Shown piece by piece: positions 31,001 to 38,510 of a stretch of 64,000 nt of DNA. The stretch's first letter is position 1; the number at the start of each line of letters is the position of its first letter. The translations under genes were made by a program, and so were the position numbers. The stretch is taken from the NCBI GenBank assembly GCA_905221605.1, contig CAJNDS010002455.1, positions 157,501 through 221,500 on the forward strand, in the 5' to 3' direction. Source of the DNA: Symbiodinium natans. Lineage: Eukaryota > Sar > Dinophyceae > Suessiales > Symbiodiniaceae. The notes under the pieces are model-generated. The model made no database searches, was not told the DNA's origin, and was given only the letters and a program-made list of their open reading frames with translations.

Positions 31001-31834
31001 GTTGCCCAGACCAGACCAAACCCTAAACCCTAAACCCTAAACCCTAAACCCCCAACCCTAAACCCTAAACCCTAAATTTCTTGGGAACCTAGGAACACGA
31101 CCGGAGCACAGCCTACGGCTTCTTCGACCTGGCATTCACGAAGCTGGGTTGCTGCTAAGGGCCTTAACAACGTTAGCCGTCAGACAATGTATGTATGTAT
31201 GCATGCATGCGTGTGTGTTATGTATGTATGTATGTGGGCATGTATGTATGTCTGTCTGTCTGTCTGTGTGTGTGTGTGTGCATGCATGCATGCATGCATG
31301 CATGCATGTATGTATGTATGTATGTATGTATAAGATGCATATATATATATATATATATATACACATACATACATACATATTCATATGCATATTTTATGTA
31401 CCTGTTCTTTGCTTTTGCTCACACCGCTTGTTTTTGTTCAAGAGTCGTTCTAGTTTAAGGTTGTTTGCCAAACATAAGGTTCTTTCTCCCTTATGGCAAC
31501 TCAACTTAAGACTCCTTCCCCCCTAAACCCCTAAACCCCTAAACCCCTAAACCCCTAAACCCCTAAACCCCTAAACCCCTAAACCCCTAAACCCCTAAAC
31601 CCCTAAACCCCTAAACCCCTAAACCCCTAAACCCCTAAACCCCTAAACCCCTAAACCCCTAAACCCCTAAACCCCTAAACCCCTAAACCGTAAACCCTAA
31701 ACCCCTAAACCCTTCACCCTTAGCAGCAGCCCAGGAAGGATGAGATCAGGCTTGAGTCCATCAACTTCAAGGGGCTCAAGGTCGGCTCGGCCATCGTGAA
31801 GCCCGTCGCGCGGAACAACACGGCCGCGGCGTAA
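23090..31834 (+). CDS. PAN/Apple-like + purple-acid-phosphatase-like metallophosphoesterase, intron-rich, probably 5' incomplete
   Basis: Exons joined by frame, family and target-site duplications: 23090-23158, 23307-23536, 23694-~23820, 24217-~24300, ~24448-24627, 24726-24787, 24920-24970, 25139-25238, 25403-25496, 25596-25749, 26147-26231, 26413-26480, 26801-~26905, ~27588-27645, ~29627-29705, ~29860-29902, 30011-~30115, ~30642-30710, 31093-31139, 31735-31834 (TAA). The N-terminal part has a Cys pair ([19 protein letters not shown]) and a PAN-like segment ([17 protein letters not shown]...DGGCLMTSS). The catalytic part shows the metallophosphoesterase motifs in order: [38 protein letters not shown] and [10 protein letters not shown], then [12 protein letters not shown] and [10 protein letters not shown]. 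In this family these residues bind a two-metal centre that hydrolyses phosphate esters, usually on secreted or lysosome-like proteins. The first exon is not seen. Boundaries marked ~ are uncertain. Confidence 0.8.
23163..23306 (+). mobile_element. Introner-like element, family A copy 1
   Basis: Ends CTTGGTAGCCCAG and TTGCTGGGCTACCAAG are inverted repeats. Flanks GCCG (23159-23162) and GCAG (23307-23310) look like a 4-bp target duplication with one change. Removing GC...AAG (23159-23306) restores GAATGCAGC, so the protein reads [13 protein letters not shown]. The donor is GC. The interior holds TTTAGGG repeats and a G-run. Confidence 0.8.
23541..23693 (+). mobile_element. Introner-like element, CTTGGCT family copy 1
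   Basis: Perfect 4-bp duplication GAAG at 23537-23540 and 23694-23697; element ends CTTGGCTTCCTTCTG and CAGCCAAG. Splicing with a GA donor (23537) restores [13 protein letters not shown]. The acceptor word CAGCCAAG occurs twice (23643-23650 and 23686-23693), on either side of a short CCCTAAA block. Confidence 0.8.
23822..23941 (+). repeat. Degenerate to perfect TTTAGGG array
   Basis: Degenerate words at the left (TTTAAGG, TTCAGG, CTTAGGG), then eight perfect heptamers. It lies in a phosphatase-gene intron. Confidence 0.95.
24058..24208 (-). repeat. CCCTAAA array with CCCTGCA and CCCCAAA variants
   Basis: About 20 units of mixed CCCTAAA, CCCTAAT, CCCTGCA and CCCCAAA, directly before the exon at 24217. 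Confidence 0.95.
24325..24372 (+). repeat. TTTAGGG array
   Basis: Six to seven heptamers between two phosphatase exons. Confidence 0.95.
24615..24741 (+). mobile_element. Palindromic insertion with 29-bp direct duplication
   Basis: The 29-bp exon sequence starting GGATCAGAAGAAGGAG is present at 24615-24643 and 24713-24741. Between them are about 69 bp made of nested palindromes, including perfect TTTTTAACGTTAAAAA and paired ATTTGGGG/CCCCAAAT. Removing 98 bp (24628-24725, GA...AG) restores [15 protein letters not shown] across the first catalytic motif. Confidence 0.85.
24794..24919 (+). mobile_element. Introner-like element, CTTGGCT family copy 2
   Basis: Flanked by perfect 6-bp GATCCA (24788-24793 and 24920-24925). 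The end is AAGTTAGCCAAG. A GA donor at 24788 and an AAG acceptor restore GRMIQYKSG. The interior TTGGGTTTTTGGTAGAAAC matches 23583-23602 in copy 1. Confidence 0.8.
24975..25138 (+). mobile_element. Introner-like element, CTAGG family
   Basis: Flanked by GCGG (24971-24974 and 25139-25142); ends CTAGG and CCTAG. A GC donor at 24971 restores [17 protein letters not shown]. It contains a 16-T run followed by about 26 G (25020-25061). Confidence 0.75.
25497..25595 (+). mobile_element. Short introner-like intron with GTGTG duplication
   Basis: GTGTG flanks on both sides (25497-25501, 25596-25600). The interior starts GGGGTTTAGGG and ends GTAAACCCCCAG, imperfect inverted repeats. GT-AG splicing restores [13 protein letters not shown]. 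Confidence 0.75.
25754..26146 (+). mobile_element. Introner-like element, family A copy 2, with nested telomeric array
   Basis: Perfect GTTC duplication (25750-25753, 26147-26150); ends CTTGGTAGCCCAG and CTGGGCTACCAAG are exact inverted repeats. GT-AG splicing restores [16 protein letters not shown]. The element's right end plus exon start occurs twice (25951-25980 and 26127-26156), enclosing a TTTAGGG/TTTGGGG array (about 25985-26120). Confidence 0.88.
26236..26412 (+). mobile_element. Introner-like element, family A copy 3
   Basis: Perfect GTGG duplication (26232-26235, 26413-26416); ends CTTGGTAG and GGGCTACCCAG. GT-AG splicing restores [15 protein letters not shown]. About 14 TTTAGGG heptamers fill 26243-26338. 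Confidence 0.88.
26481..26800 (+). mobile_element. Telomeric-repeat intron with CCTGGG ends
   Basis: Ends CCTGGGACTGG and AACCCCAGG are inverted repeats; flanks AGCA/AGCG are an imperfect duplication. A GC donor at 26481 and CAG acceptor restore [15 protein letters not shown]. The interior mixes CCCTAAA and TTTAGGG blocks. Confidence 0.6.
27117..27236. mobile_element. Inverted-repeat element, family B
   Basis: TTGGGATGTCCCCCATTAG...AACAGTCCTTAG at the left; ACTATAATCCCTACTAAGG...AAGGGGGAAAATCC at the right. TTTAGGG units sit in the middle. Confidence 0.7.
27650..27731 (+). repeat. (TTTAGGG)11 array
   Basis: Eleven uninterrupted heptamers directly after the exon-like FKFMWDTW segment. Confidence 0.97.
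29041..29555. repeat. 21-bp satellite in alternating orientations (foldback)
   Basis: The unit is built on GACCTTGCCCAGTAAAACG plus GC. Eight to nine forward copies (29041-29216) are followed by reverse (29262-29330), forward (29347-29393), reverse (29400-29481) and forward (29499-29553) blocks. Two spacers, 29326-29352 and 29476-29502, are reverse complements with one mismatch, so the right half forms a long hairpin. The 21-bp period keeps ORFs open on both strands (heptapeptide PSKTATL repeated). It lies in the long intron of the phosphatase gene. Confidence 0.97.
29907..30010 (+). mobile_element. Introner-like element, family A copy 4
   Basis: Perfect GAGC duplication (29903-29906, 30011-30014); ends CTTGGTAGCCC and GGGCTGCCAAG. 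A GA donor restores [17 protein letters not shown]. The interior GTTCTCTTTATAAAGTAACC matches copies 1 and 2. No telomeric repeats in this copy. Confidence 0.88.
31185..31380. repeat. Compound microsatellite (TATG, TGTC, TG, TGCA, TA)
   Basis: GTATGTATGCATGCATGCG, CTGTCTGTCTGTCTGTG, CATGCATGCATGCATG, (AT)10 and CATACATACATA. The long ORFs here on both strands are artefacts of the repeat. Confidence 0.98.
31513..31722 (-). repeat. (CCCCTAAA)22 octamer array
   Basis: Regular 8-bp units (CCCCTAAA), distinct from the 7-bp CCCTAAA elsewhere, with one CCGTAAA near the right end. Confidence 0.97.
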
Positions 31835-31892
31835 GCCACGTAGGCAGCGGGTGGCCCCAAAAAAGGGGCCACCCAAGATTCAACATGCAGAA

Positions 31893-32013
31893 GTTGGGGA
31901 TGTTCCCCGTTATACTAGCAGTCCTTGATAGCCTTTATAGGGATTATAAGAGGCATACTATAATCCCTATTAAGGACTGTTAGTATAAGGGGGAACATCC
32001 CAAGATTCAGAAG
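31893..32013. mobile_element. Inverted-repeat element, family B (best copy)
   Basis: Left TTGGGGATGTTCCCCGTTAT and AGCAGTCCTTGAT; right CTATTAAGGACTGTTAGTAT and GGGGGAACATCCCAAG. The arms are about 35 bp. It lies just 3' of the phosphatase stop codon. Confidence 0.8.
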
Positions 32014-32085
32014 CACCGGACCGGACGCCAAAAAAGAATGGCACCAGGCTGAGGGTTTCAAAGTTCGTGTGAGGAAACATGGCGT

Positions 32086-32190
32086 TTTACGATATTCGGG
32101 GTACCCTGTTGGGGTCCTTGGTTGTAAGGGGGAATCCTGCTATTTGGGGTTATGTATTTAGGGTCCCTCATTTTCGTAAAATCCCACATG
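32086..32190. mobile_element. Inverted-repeat element, family D
   Basis: Ends GTTTTACGATATTCGGGG and TTTTCGTAAAAT with TTTTACGA/TCGTAAAA perfect; interior GGTACCCTGTTGGGGTCCTT. Confidence 0.75.
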
Positions 32191-32578
32191 CAACGGACTG
32201 CTCGCCTTATCCAGAGGGTTGAAACGAACAGGTCAACGAAACCTAGCACCACGGTGGGGTGATGTTGCATGGCTTTAGATGCTTGCACACGGGAAAGGGC
32301 TACGACCTGGCGGAAGGCAGTTGATGTTACGATGTTTATTGTGTTGCTCTATCTTGCTCTGCTCCATCCATCACCGTCCTGAGACGCTGGGCCCTTGGGA
32401 CATTTTGCTTTTTCCCTATTGGGGTTTCAGAGTCTCTTATTTAGGAATCTATTCAGAGGGGTTCGAGTGCCATCCTAGATGATGATCTACACCTTGAACC
32501 TTTTAATCGCGAACCTAAAAGCCTGCAACTAAACCCTAAACCCCAAACCCTAAATCCTAAACCCTAAACCCTGACTAG

Positions 32579-32641
32579 GAGGGTGATCTTCAGCCGGCGC
32601 GCGCCACCTCCCCCGAGGAAGCCGGGGAGGCCTTCTTGTCG
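32579..32641 (+). CDS. Acidic exon-like segment
   Basis: After ACTAG the frame reads EGDLQPARATSPEEAGEAFL and S, then runs into a TTTAGGG array (32642-32792). Probably one exon of an otherwise unseen gene. Confidence 0.35.
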
Positions 32642-33265
32642 TTTAGGGTTTAGGGTTTAGGGTTTAGGGTTTAGGGTTCAGGGTTCAGGGTTTAGGGTTT
32701 AGGGTTTAGGGTTTAGGGTTTAGGGTTCAGGGTTCAGGGTTCAGGGTTTAGGGTTTAGGGTCTAGGGTTTAGGGTTTAGGGTTTAGGGTGTGGTGTTTAG
32801 GATGCGGGGTTGGGGGTTAAGGCTTTAATTCAGGTCTCTGCAATGCGATCGGTGGTTTGTACAGGCCACACTGTGGGAAAGACAGGGGCAGTTAGGCTAG
32901 GGGTAAACCCTAAACCCTAAACCCTAGACCCTAAACCCTAAACCCTAATCCTAGACACACCAGACCCCGAAAAACATCCCCCAAGCCTTTGAACGCCCTC
33001 GCAAGAAGCTGATACAGAAACCTCAACCCCAAGCCCCCCTGTCACCCTCTAACAGCCCTGAAGCAACCCCAAACGCTAGACCTAAAACAACTTTCAAGAA
33101 CAAAACTAACACCCCTGAAAAAAAATACCTTAAAGACCTTAAAATATATATTATATATTTTCAACAAAGAGATGATACAGACTAACCTAAAGACTCTAAA
33201 GACCCTTAAACAACCCTGAAAAGAAACCCTTAACAACCCTTAAGAAATCCAAAAAAAACGCCAAG

Positions 33266-33358
33266 CTTCCCCGCTGTGGCCAGTCGGAGACCGAGTCGGA
33301 CTCCGACAGCTCCAGCTCCGAGGCATCGACCTCCGACTCCGAGGAGGACGCTGTGAAG
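33266..33358 (+). CDS. Ser/Asp/Glu-rich exon
   Basis: After GCCAAG: LPRCGQSETESDSDSSSSEA then STSDSEEDAVK, ending AAG before GGTTAGGG. Highly acidic low-complexity coding. 33696-33736 (QESEEDSDSDSSQA) and 34188-34262 (DEAEEEAEADALEPHDEEAP, then EDE before a GTGGGT donor) look like further exons of the same acidic protein. A TTTAGGG array (33360-33452) separates the first two. Product unknown; such tails occur in many nuclear and nucleolar proteins (inference). Confidence 0.4.
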
Positions 33359-34187
33359 GGTTAGGGTTTAGGGTTTAGGGTTTAGGGTTTAGGGTTTAGG
33401 GTCTAGGGTTTAGGGTTTAGGGTTTAGGGTTTAGGGTTTAGGGTTTAGGGAGGATCAGGACCTGTCAGCAGAGGCTGTTCGAGCTTTTGAAGGCTTAATG
33501 AGGCCTGAGATTTCGCCCTCGCGCTTGGGTTCCCACCCACAGCAAGTCTTTAATGCTTGAGAGGCCACAGAGGCCTACACCCTTCTTGGAGGTGCATATA
33601 GCTACAAGGGGGGGATTTAGGTAACGTGACTTTGGTCATGGTTTTACACCGTCCCTGCTTATGACCCTTGGTAGAAGCCTTGAAAAGAGAGCAAGCAGGA
33701 GTCAGAGGAGGACTCAGATTCCGACAGCTCGCAGGCAGGATTTTGCGGGTTTAGGGCATTGAGACCTTAGAGGGTCTAGGGTCGAGCACCGTAGTCCTCC
33801 CAACAATGGCCATATCCGGCCATATCTTTGTACTTGTCCACTTAGCCCTGGAGAAATGGAAATTGTATATCTTCACGTTCCGTTGGCCAGGACAACGAAC
33901 AAGGCCAAACCGCGCCAAAAAATCAGCATCAACCAGCGCCCCAAACGCCACACAAGGCACCCAAATTGCGCAAAAGGCGCCAAAAGGCTTCAAAACGCTC
34001 GGAAAGGTTCACAGAACCGATGATTTCATGATTTGGGCTTTGGGTTCCTAGCGCGATCTTGAGAATTGCTTAGTTGGGCCACGACACGTTGTAGCTTTTT
34101 TGTCTGCGAGGATTCGAACAGCAGTTGAGGTTCAAGAAACTGTAGCACACGAGCTCATCAGGGTTGGGAGTTTGTTGGATTTATGCT

Positions 34188-34262
34188 GGCCCCGATGAGG
34201 CGGAGGAGGAGGCGGAAGCAGACGCCCTCGAGCCACATGACGAGGAAGCACCCGAAGACGAG
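34188..34262 (+). CDS. Glu/Asp-rich exon with GT donor
   Basis: Frame GPDEAEEEAEADALEPHDEE then APEDE, followed by GAG|GTGGGT. Third member of the acidic series. Confidence 0.4.
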
Positions 34263-34865
34263 GTGGGTTCTCAGAATCACCTAGGATCCCCAGTGCTGCC
34301 CTTGTTCCTTTCTTCTGTTTTCTTATGCGAAAACCAAATAAGCAAAAAGGAGGTTCCTGCTTTCCTGCGGCCGGGTCTCACTTGCTTCGCGGAGTCAGGG
34401 ATTTAGATTTGAGCCCTAAACCCTAAACCCTTAAACCCCTAAACCCTAAACCCTAAACCCTAAACCCTAAACTAAGCCTCTCAGGGCTCAAGGCACTGAG
34501 GTGCCGTTTTGGTTTCTTTTGAAGCTGGGCCTCTGCTCTGGCAAGCCTAAAACTCTGAAACAAGCCTACTCCTGAACACCGAGTTCAGGGCATTCTCGAA
34601 TGGTACCCCTCTCCACATGAATAACTCATCATCATCATGAACCCCGAGTTCAAAGCCTAAAGCTTGAATCCTAGAAGCTGTATTTTCAGCCTTGAGGCAC
34701 AATTCCTGATATCAGCGCAACACACAAGGAGAATCCTACAAGATCCTTCAAAGGGCCATGCGGAAGACGCACAGAGAGCCCAACAACCAGCTTGCTCATT
34801 GGGCCTTGGGCGGTTTCCGGGGGCCCCACGACCCTCCTTCTAGCTCGGCTCACGTGGGAGTTTAC

Positions 34866-34962
34866 GAGACTAGGGGACCCTTGATATATAGACCGCCAAC
34901 TAGTAGGATTCCCTTATAATCAGGACCGCAATAAGGTACCCCCTACTTTCGGGTTCAGCTGC
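34866..34962. mobile_element. Inverted-repeat element, family D (reverse orientation)
   Basis: GACTAGGGGACCCTTGATAT...AGGATTCCCTTATAATC...AAGGTACCCCCTACTTTCG, the reverse complement of the 52074 copy with changes. Confidence 0.7.
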
Positions 34963-35220
34963 AGGTGATCAACGGGAGGCTGACCCCAATCGATGAAGGC
35001 GCGGGAGGGCCAAGGGGACGCTTGAAGCCCTAAATCTACACCCCTGGAAGCCCAAATAATCCCCCAATAAAACCTCTGGGCCTCCCCTCTATCACTCTAC
35101 AGCCCCTAAGCCCCTCAACCCTAGATCCCAAGTCCTTCATTCTGAGCCCTAAACCCTAAACCCTAAACCCTAACCCTAAACCCTAAACCCTAAACCCCGA
35201 ACCCTGAGCCTTCCCAAAAG

Positions 35221-35296
35221 AAGAGGCTGCGCCACACCCTTGGAGCTAGACGAGCTGGAGGAGCTGGAGGAGCCGGAGGTGCGCAGCCGGGAGATG
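35221..35296 (+). CDS. Leu/Glu-rich exon-like segment just left of the LINE-bearing array
   Basis: Reads RRGCATPLELDELEELEEPE then VRSRE. The TTTAGGG/TTTGGGG array that hosts the LINE begins right after it, so the LINE may sit in an intron of this gene. Confidence 0.35.
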
Positions 35297-35609
35297 TTTT
35301 AGGGTTTAGGGTTTGGGGTTTGGGGTTCAGGGTTCAGGGTTCAGGGTTTAGGGTTTAGGGTTTAGGGTTTGGGGTTTGGGGTTTGGGGTTTAGGGTTTGG
35401 GGTTTGGGGTTTAGGGTTTGGGGTTTGGGGTTTGGGGTTTGGGGTTTAGGGTTTAGGGTTTGGGGTTTGGGGTTTAGGGTTTAGGGTTTGGGGTTTGGGG
35501 TTTGGGGTTTAGGGTTTAGGGTTTGGGGTTTGGGGTTTAGGGTTTAGGGTTTGGGGTTTGGGGTTTGGGGTTTAGGGTTTAGGGTTTGGGGTTTAGGGTT
35601 TAGGGTTTG
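35297..35609 (+). repeat. Mixed TTTAGGG / TTTGGGG array (left flank of LINE)
   Basis: About 44 heptamers alternating between TTTAGGG, TTTGGGG and a few TTCAGGG. The array breaks at GGGTTTGCGAGCC where the LINE begins. Confidence 0.97.
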
Positions 35610-35681
35610 CGAGCCTCTCGGCCCAGGGCGACTAGAGCCGAGGTCGTTGGGTAGCCTCGTGCCTGCAAATTGGGCCCTGCC

Positions 35682-38510
35682 ATGTCGAACCAGGGGACAC
35701 ATGAAAGAGCGACGCATCCAGCCTGGGAGTCATTGAGGGATCTCTTTGGTTTTGCGGCACATTGCCAGGATCTTCGGGAAGGCCAGCTAGCATGCTTTGA
35801 TCTTCGTTTGGACGGCGATTTTGTGCCGGCAGGCAAGGACTTCCTGGTGAGAGCGCAGGTGCTGCAACAGGCACACATTTGGGCGGCCAATGGGGATATC
35901 AGCGTTTGCCCCTCCACCGCGGGAGGGAAGGCTGTGTTACGTCTGAGAGCTTCGGATTTCTACACCCTGGCAAGCCACACTCGTAGGGTACGAGCTGCGT
36001 GGACGGTGGCATGCTGTCAGGGTGACGTGGTCATCTTGGACGCCACGATGGGACCGGCGTTCCTCATGGGGCAACTGGACATTGAAAAGCATGAGGTGGT
36101 TCGTAGGGCTGAAGTGTTTTGCGGCGGCTTTAGCGGCTGGAGCCAGGCAGCCATGCGCATGGCACTCGTGCGGGTGCCTTGGGAGGTGAGCTGGTCGCTG
36201 GATCATGACCCTACAGACACGCAGTTTGAGCCTCATGATGCCATTAACCCCGCTGTAGCTGTGCATTGTTGTATTGACAAGCGACTCAGGGCCAAGTTTG
36301 CAGTAGTCTTGCCAGTCTCCCCTTTCTTCAACGCTCTGTTTGATGCTGGGTGTAGGAGGGCTGTTGAGAGTTTCCGGACCCACCATGTACCTATGTCACA
36401 GGCGGCAGGCACTCCACAAATGACCCTTGCTTTCAACGCGCAGGAGACCACCATTTGCGGACACTCCCCTAGTTTGACCGTTGCAGCTACTACAGGACTC
36501 ACCCTTGCTTTCAACGCGCTGGGGGCCATATCCCGAACCCCTTTAGGGTGTAGTCCCAACCCGTGTGCACACCCCCCCAGTGCTACAGAGGGCACAGGCA
36601 CTCCACCGCTCATTTTGGGGCTGGGCCCTATCCTTGCTTTCAGCGCGCTGGGGGCCACCTCCCGAACCCCTTTTGGGTTTAGCCTTAACCCGTGTGCACA
36701 CCCCCCCAGTGCGACACAGACCGCAGGCGCTCCAACACCGAAGGTTCACCTGTCGCTGCGGCTGGACCGTGCCTTTGCTGTGCACGCGCTGGGGGCAATC
36801 TCCCTAACCCATTTCGGGTATAGCCCAAACCTGTGTGCACACCCCCCCAGTGCGACAGAGACTCCACGACTCTTGCTGGGGCTGGGCCCTTTCTTTGCTC
36901 TCAGTGCGCTGGGGGCCACTTCCCTGACCCCTTTCGGGTTTAGCCCCAAACCTTGTGCGCACCCCCCCAGCGCAACACAGTCCGTAAGCACTCCACGACT
37001 GAAGGGGATGAACCCCACCCTTGCTTTCAACGCACTGGGGGCCACATCCCCAACCCTTTTCGGGTATAGCCCTAACCCGTGTGCCAACCCCCCCAGTGCG
37101 AAGGTTTCTGCCCTTGCGTTCAACGTGCTGCAGGCCCCCTCCCCAACCCCTTTCGGGTCTAGCCCTAACCCGTGTGCACACCCCTGCAGTGCGACACAGG
37201 CCGCAGGCACTCCACTGAAGCTCCACATCTCGCCGGGGCTGGACTTTGCCCTTGCTTTCAACGCACTGGGGGCCACCTCCCAAACCCCTTTAGGGTATAG
37301 CCCTAACCCGTGTGCTCACCCCCCCAGTGCGACACAGGCTGCAGGCATGCTGCTGGGGGCCACCTCCCGAACCTCTTTTGGGTCTAGCCCAAACCGCTGT
37401 GCACACTCCTGCAGTGCGACGCAGACACCTGCGGATGAACCGTCAGAAACACTTACACTACACACGCCTCTCCATGTGCCCTGGGATGTTCGACCGCAGC
37501 CGGGTGCACCTGTCTTGGTTGCGCTCACACCTTCTGGCGTTTGTTGCTTGAAAAGACATGCGCACGATTTTCTGGCACAGCTCAAGTCCCTTTTCCTGAA
37601 AGTCATTGGAAGGGGTTCAGGCGACGCAGTGTGCCTTGACGTTATGGGGCGCCCGGTCCCAGAACTTGAAAAGCTGCCAGCCTGGACCATTATTACTTCC
37701 ATCGATCAAGTGCCCATGCAGCCGCCCCAGTATGCACCAAGCAGTGTCTCAGCCACGAGGGTCAGGCGACAGGGTCAGGGTTTCTGCTTCCAAGTGCCAT
37801 CCGCTTTTGCTGCGCATTGGTGCATGCACCTGCCCATTGCGCTGATTGAGGCCATGGGCTGGTCGGTCACCTTCGGCGCCTTCCCTCCACGAGCGGTTGA
37901 TAGGCTACAAGTTTCCCTCCAACCAAAGCTTGCAGGCTTTGTGATATCTCCAGAGACCATGCAAGGGCTGCTGCGTAAGCAAAGTTTCTTGGGGCAACTG
38001 TACCAACTCGCCAAAACACAGCCGCCAGGGTGCCCTAAGGTTGAGGTTGAGCTTCAGTGCCAGGCCGAGACTGTGGCGTTCACATCCTTGCCCGCTGCAA
38101 TGACTGTGGAAACCATCCTCAACTGCTGGCGGTCTGCCAGCCTGTTCGCTGGTTGTTGGCCGAAGGCCAGGGTTACATCGGGCCCGTTCCCGCTCCCTGT
38201 CGAACGCAACCTGCAGACAAACGGAGCGCAGCCCCTGTTCCGCCGTAAGGGATCCAGCCGCATTTTGCTTTGTGTCCATGTTGAGCATCGAGGTGGCGGC
38301 GCTAAGGATGACGGGGTCCAGTTGGCTAAGACGAGGATTGCCTCACTGTTGTTGGACAGAGGAGTGAGCCTGCATGAAACTACGGTTGTCACAGACCGCC
38401 TGTTAGACAAGCTCGGGGCCTCCAAATGCCTGGCTCTGGTTAAGCCTACTGACCCGGCCCAGCGATGGGAGGACCTTGCTAAGAACGCTAAGGCCGCAGG
38501 GGTTGAGTGA
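35682..38510 (+). CDS. LINE ORF1, first part, with eight internal repeats
   Basis: ATG at 35682 (MSNQGTHERATHPAWESLRD). Residues 1-235 form a globular region (VACCQGDVVILDATMGPAFL, VFCGGFSGWSQAAMRMALVR). Nt 36415-37430 encode about eight copies of a 35-45-residue repeat (TLAFNALGATSRTPFGYSPN, then PCAHPPSATQ). The rest (LHVPWDVRPQPGAPVLVALT onward) is globular again. The frame ends at TGA 38508-38510, but the same frame continues without another stop to 40166, so this TGA interrupts one larger ORF. It may be a nonsense mutation, a readthrough codon or a real end. The protein probably binds RNA as ORF1 proteins do; no standard domain was recognised. Confidence 0.7.
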   Translation: MSNQGTHERATHPAWESLRDLFGFAAHCQDLREGQLACFDLRLDGDFVPAGKDFLVRAQVLQQAHIWAANGDISVCPSTAGGKAVLRLRASDFYTLASHTRRVRAAWTVACCQGDVVILDATMGPAFLMGQLDIEKHEVVRRAEVFCGGFSGWSQAAMRMALVRVPWEVSWSLDHDPTDTQFEPHDAINPAVAVHCCIDKRLRAKFAVVLPVSPFFNALFDAGCRRAVESFRTHHVPMSQAAGTPQMTLAFNAQETTICGHSPSLTVAATTGLTLAFNALGAISRTPLGCSPNPCAHPPSATEGTGTPPLILGLGPILAFSALGATSRTPFGFSLNPCAHPPSATQTAGAPTPKVHLSLRLDRAFAVHALGAISLTHFGYSPNLCAHPPSATETPRLLLGLGPFFALSALGATSLTPFGFSPKPCAHPPSATQSVSTPRLKGMNPTLAFNALGATSPTLFGYSPNPCANPPSAKVSALAFNVLQAPSPTPFGSSPNPCAHPCSATQAAGTPLKLHISPGLDFALAFNALGATSQTPLGYSPNPCAHPPSATQAAGMLLGATSRTSFGSSPNRCAHSCSATQTPADEPSETLTLHTPLHVPWDVRPQPGAPVLVALTPSGVCCLKRHAHDFLAQLKSLFLKVIGRGSGDAVCLDVMGRPVPELEKLPAWTIITSIDQVPMQPPQYAPSSVSATRVRRQGQGFCFQVPSAFAAHWCMHLPIALIEAMGWSVTFGAFPPRAVDRLQVSLQPKLAGFVISPETMQGLLRKQSFLGQLYQLAKTQPPGCPKVEVELQCQAETVAFTSLPAAMTVETILNCWRSASLFAGCWPKARVTSGPFPLPVERNLQTNGAQPLFRRKGSSRILLCVHVEHRGGGAKDDGVQLAKTRIASLLLDRGVSLHETTVVTDRLLDKLGASKCLALVKPTDPAQRWEDLAKNAKAAGVE
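36480..37430 (+). repeat. In-frame tandem repeats within LINE ORF1 with telomere-like words
   Basis: About eight units of 105-140 bp share GCGCTGGGGGCCA and CGTGTGCACACCCCCCCAG. Their centres read AACCCCTTTAGGGTATAG or TTTCGGGTTTAGCCC, close to CCCTAAA/TTTAGGG in both orientations. Confidence 0.85.

Larger units (their letters stand above)
31144..31734 (+). mobile_element. Introner-like element with 16-bp terminal repeats, carrying microsatellite and octamer array
   Basis: Perfect GAAG duplication (31140-31143, 31735-31738). Ends CTGGGTTGCTGCTAAG and CTTAGCAGCAGCCCAG are inverted repeats with one mismatch. A GA donor restores [17 protein letters not shown]. The 591-bp interior holds a TATG/TGTC/TGCA/TATA microsatellite (31185-31380) and (CCCCTAAA)n (31513-31690). 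Confidence 0.9.

Noticed and set aside
31136-31526. Cys/Met/Tyr-rich ORFs on both strands
   Set aside because: They are translations of the TATG/TGCA/TA microsatellite.
36233-37283. Minus-strand ORFs opposite LINE ORF1
   Set aside because: They mirror the tandem repeats of ORF1 and have no domain; the plus frame is continuous for thousands of bases.
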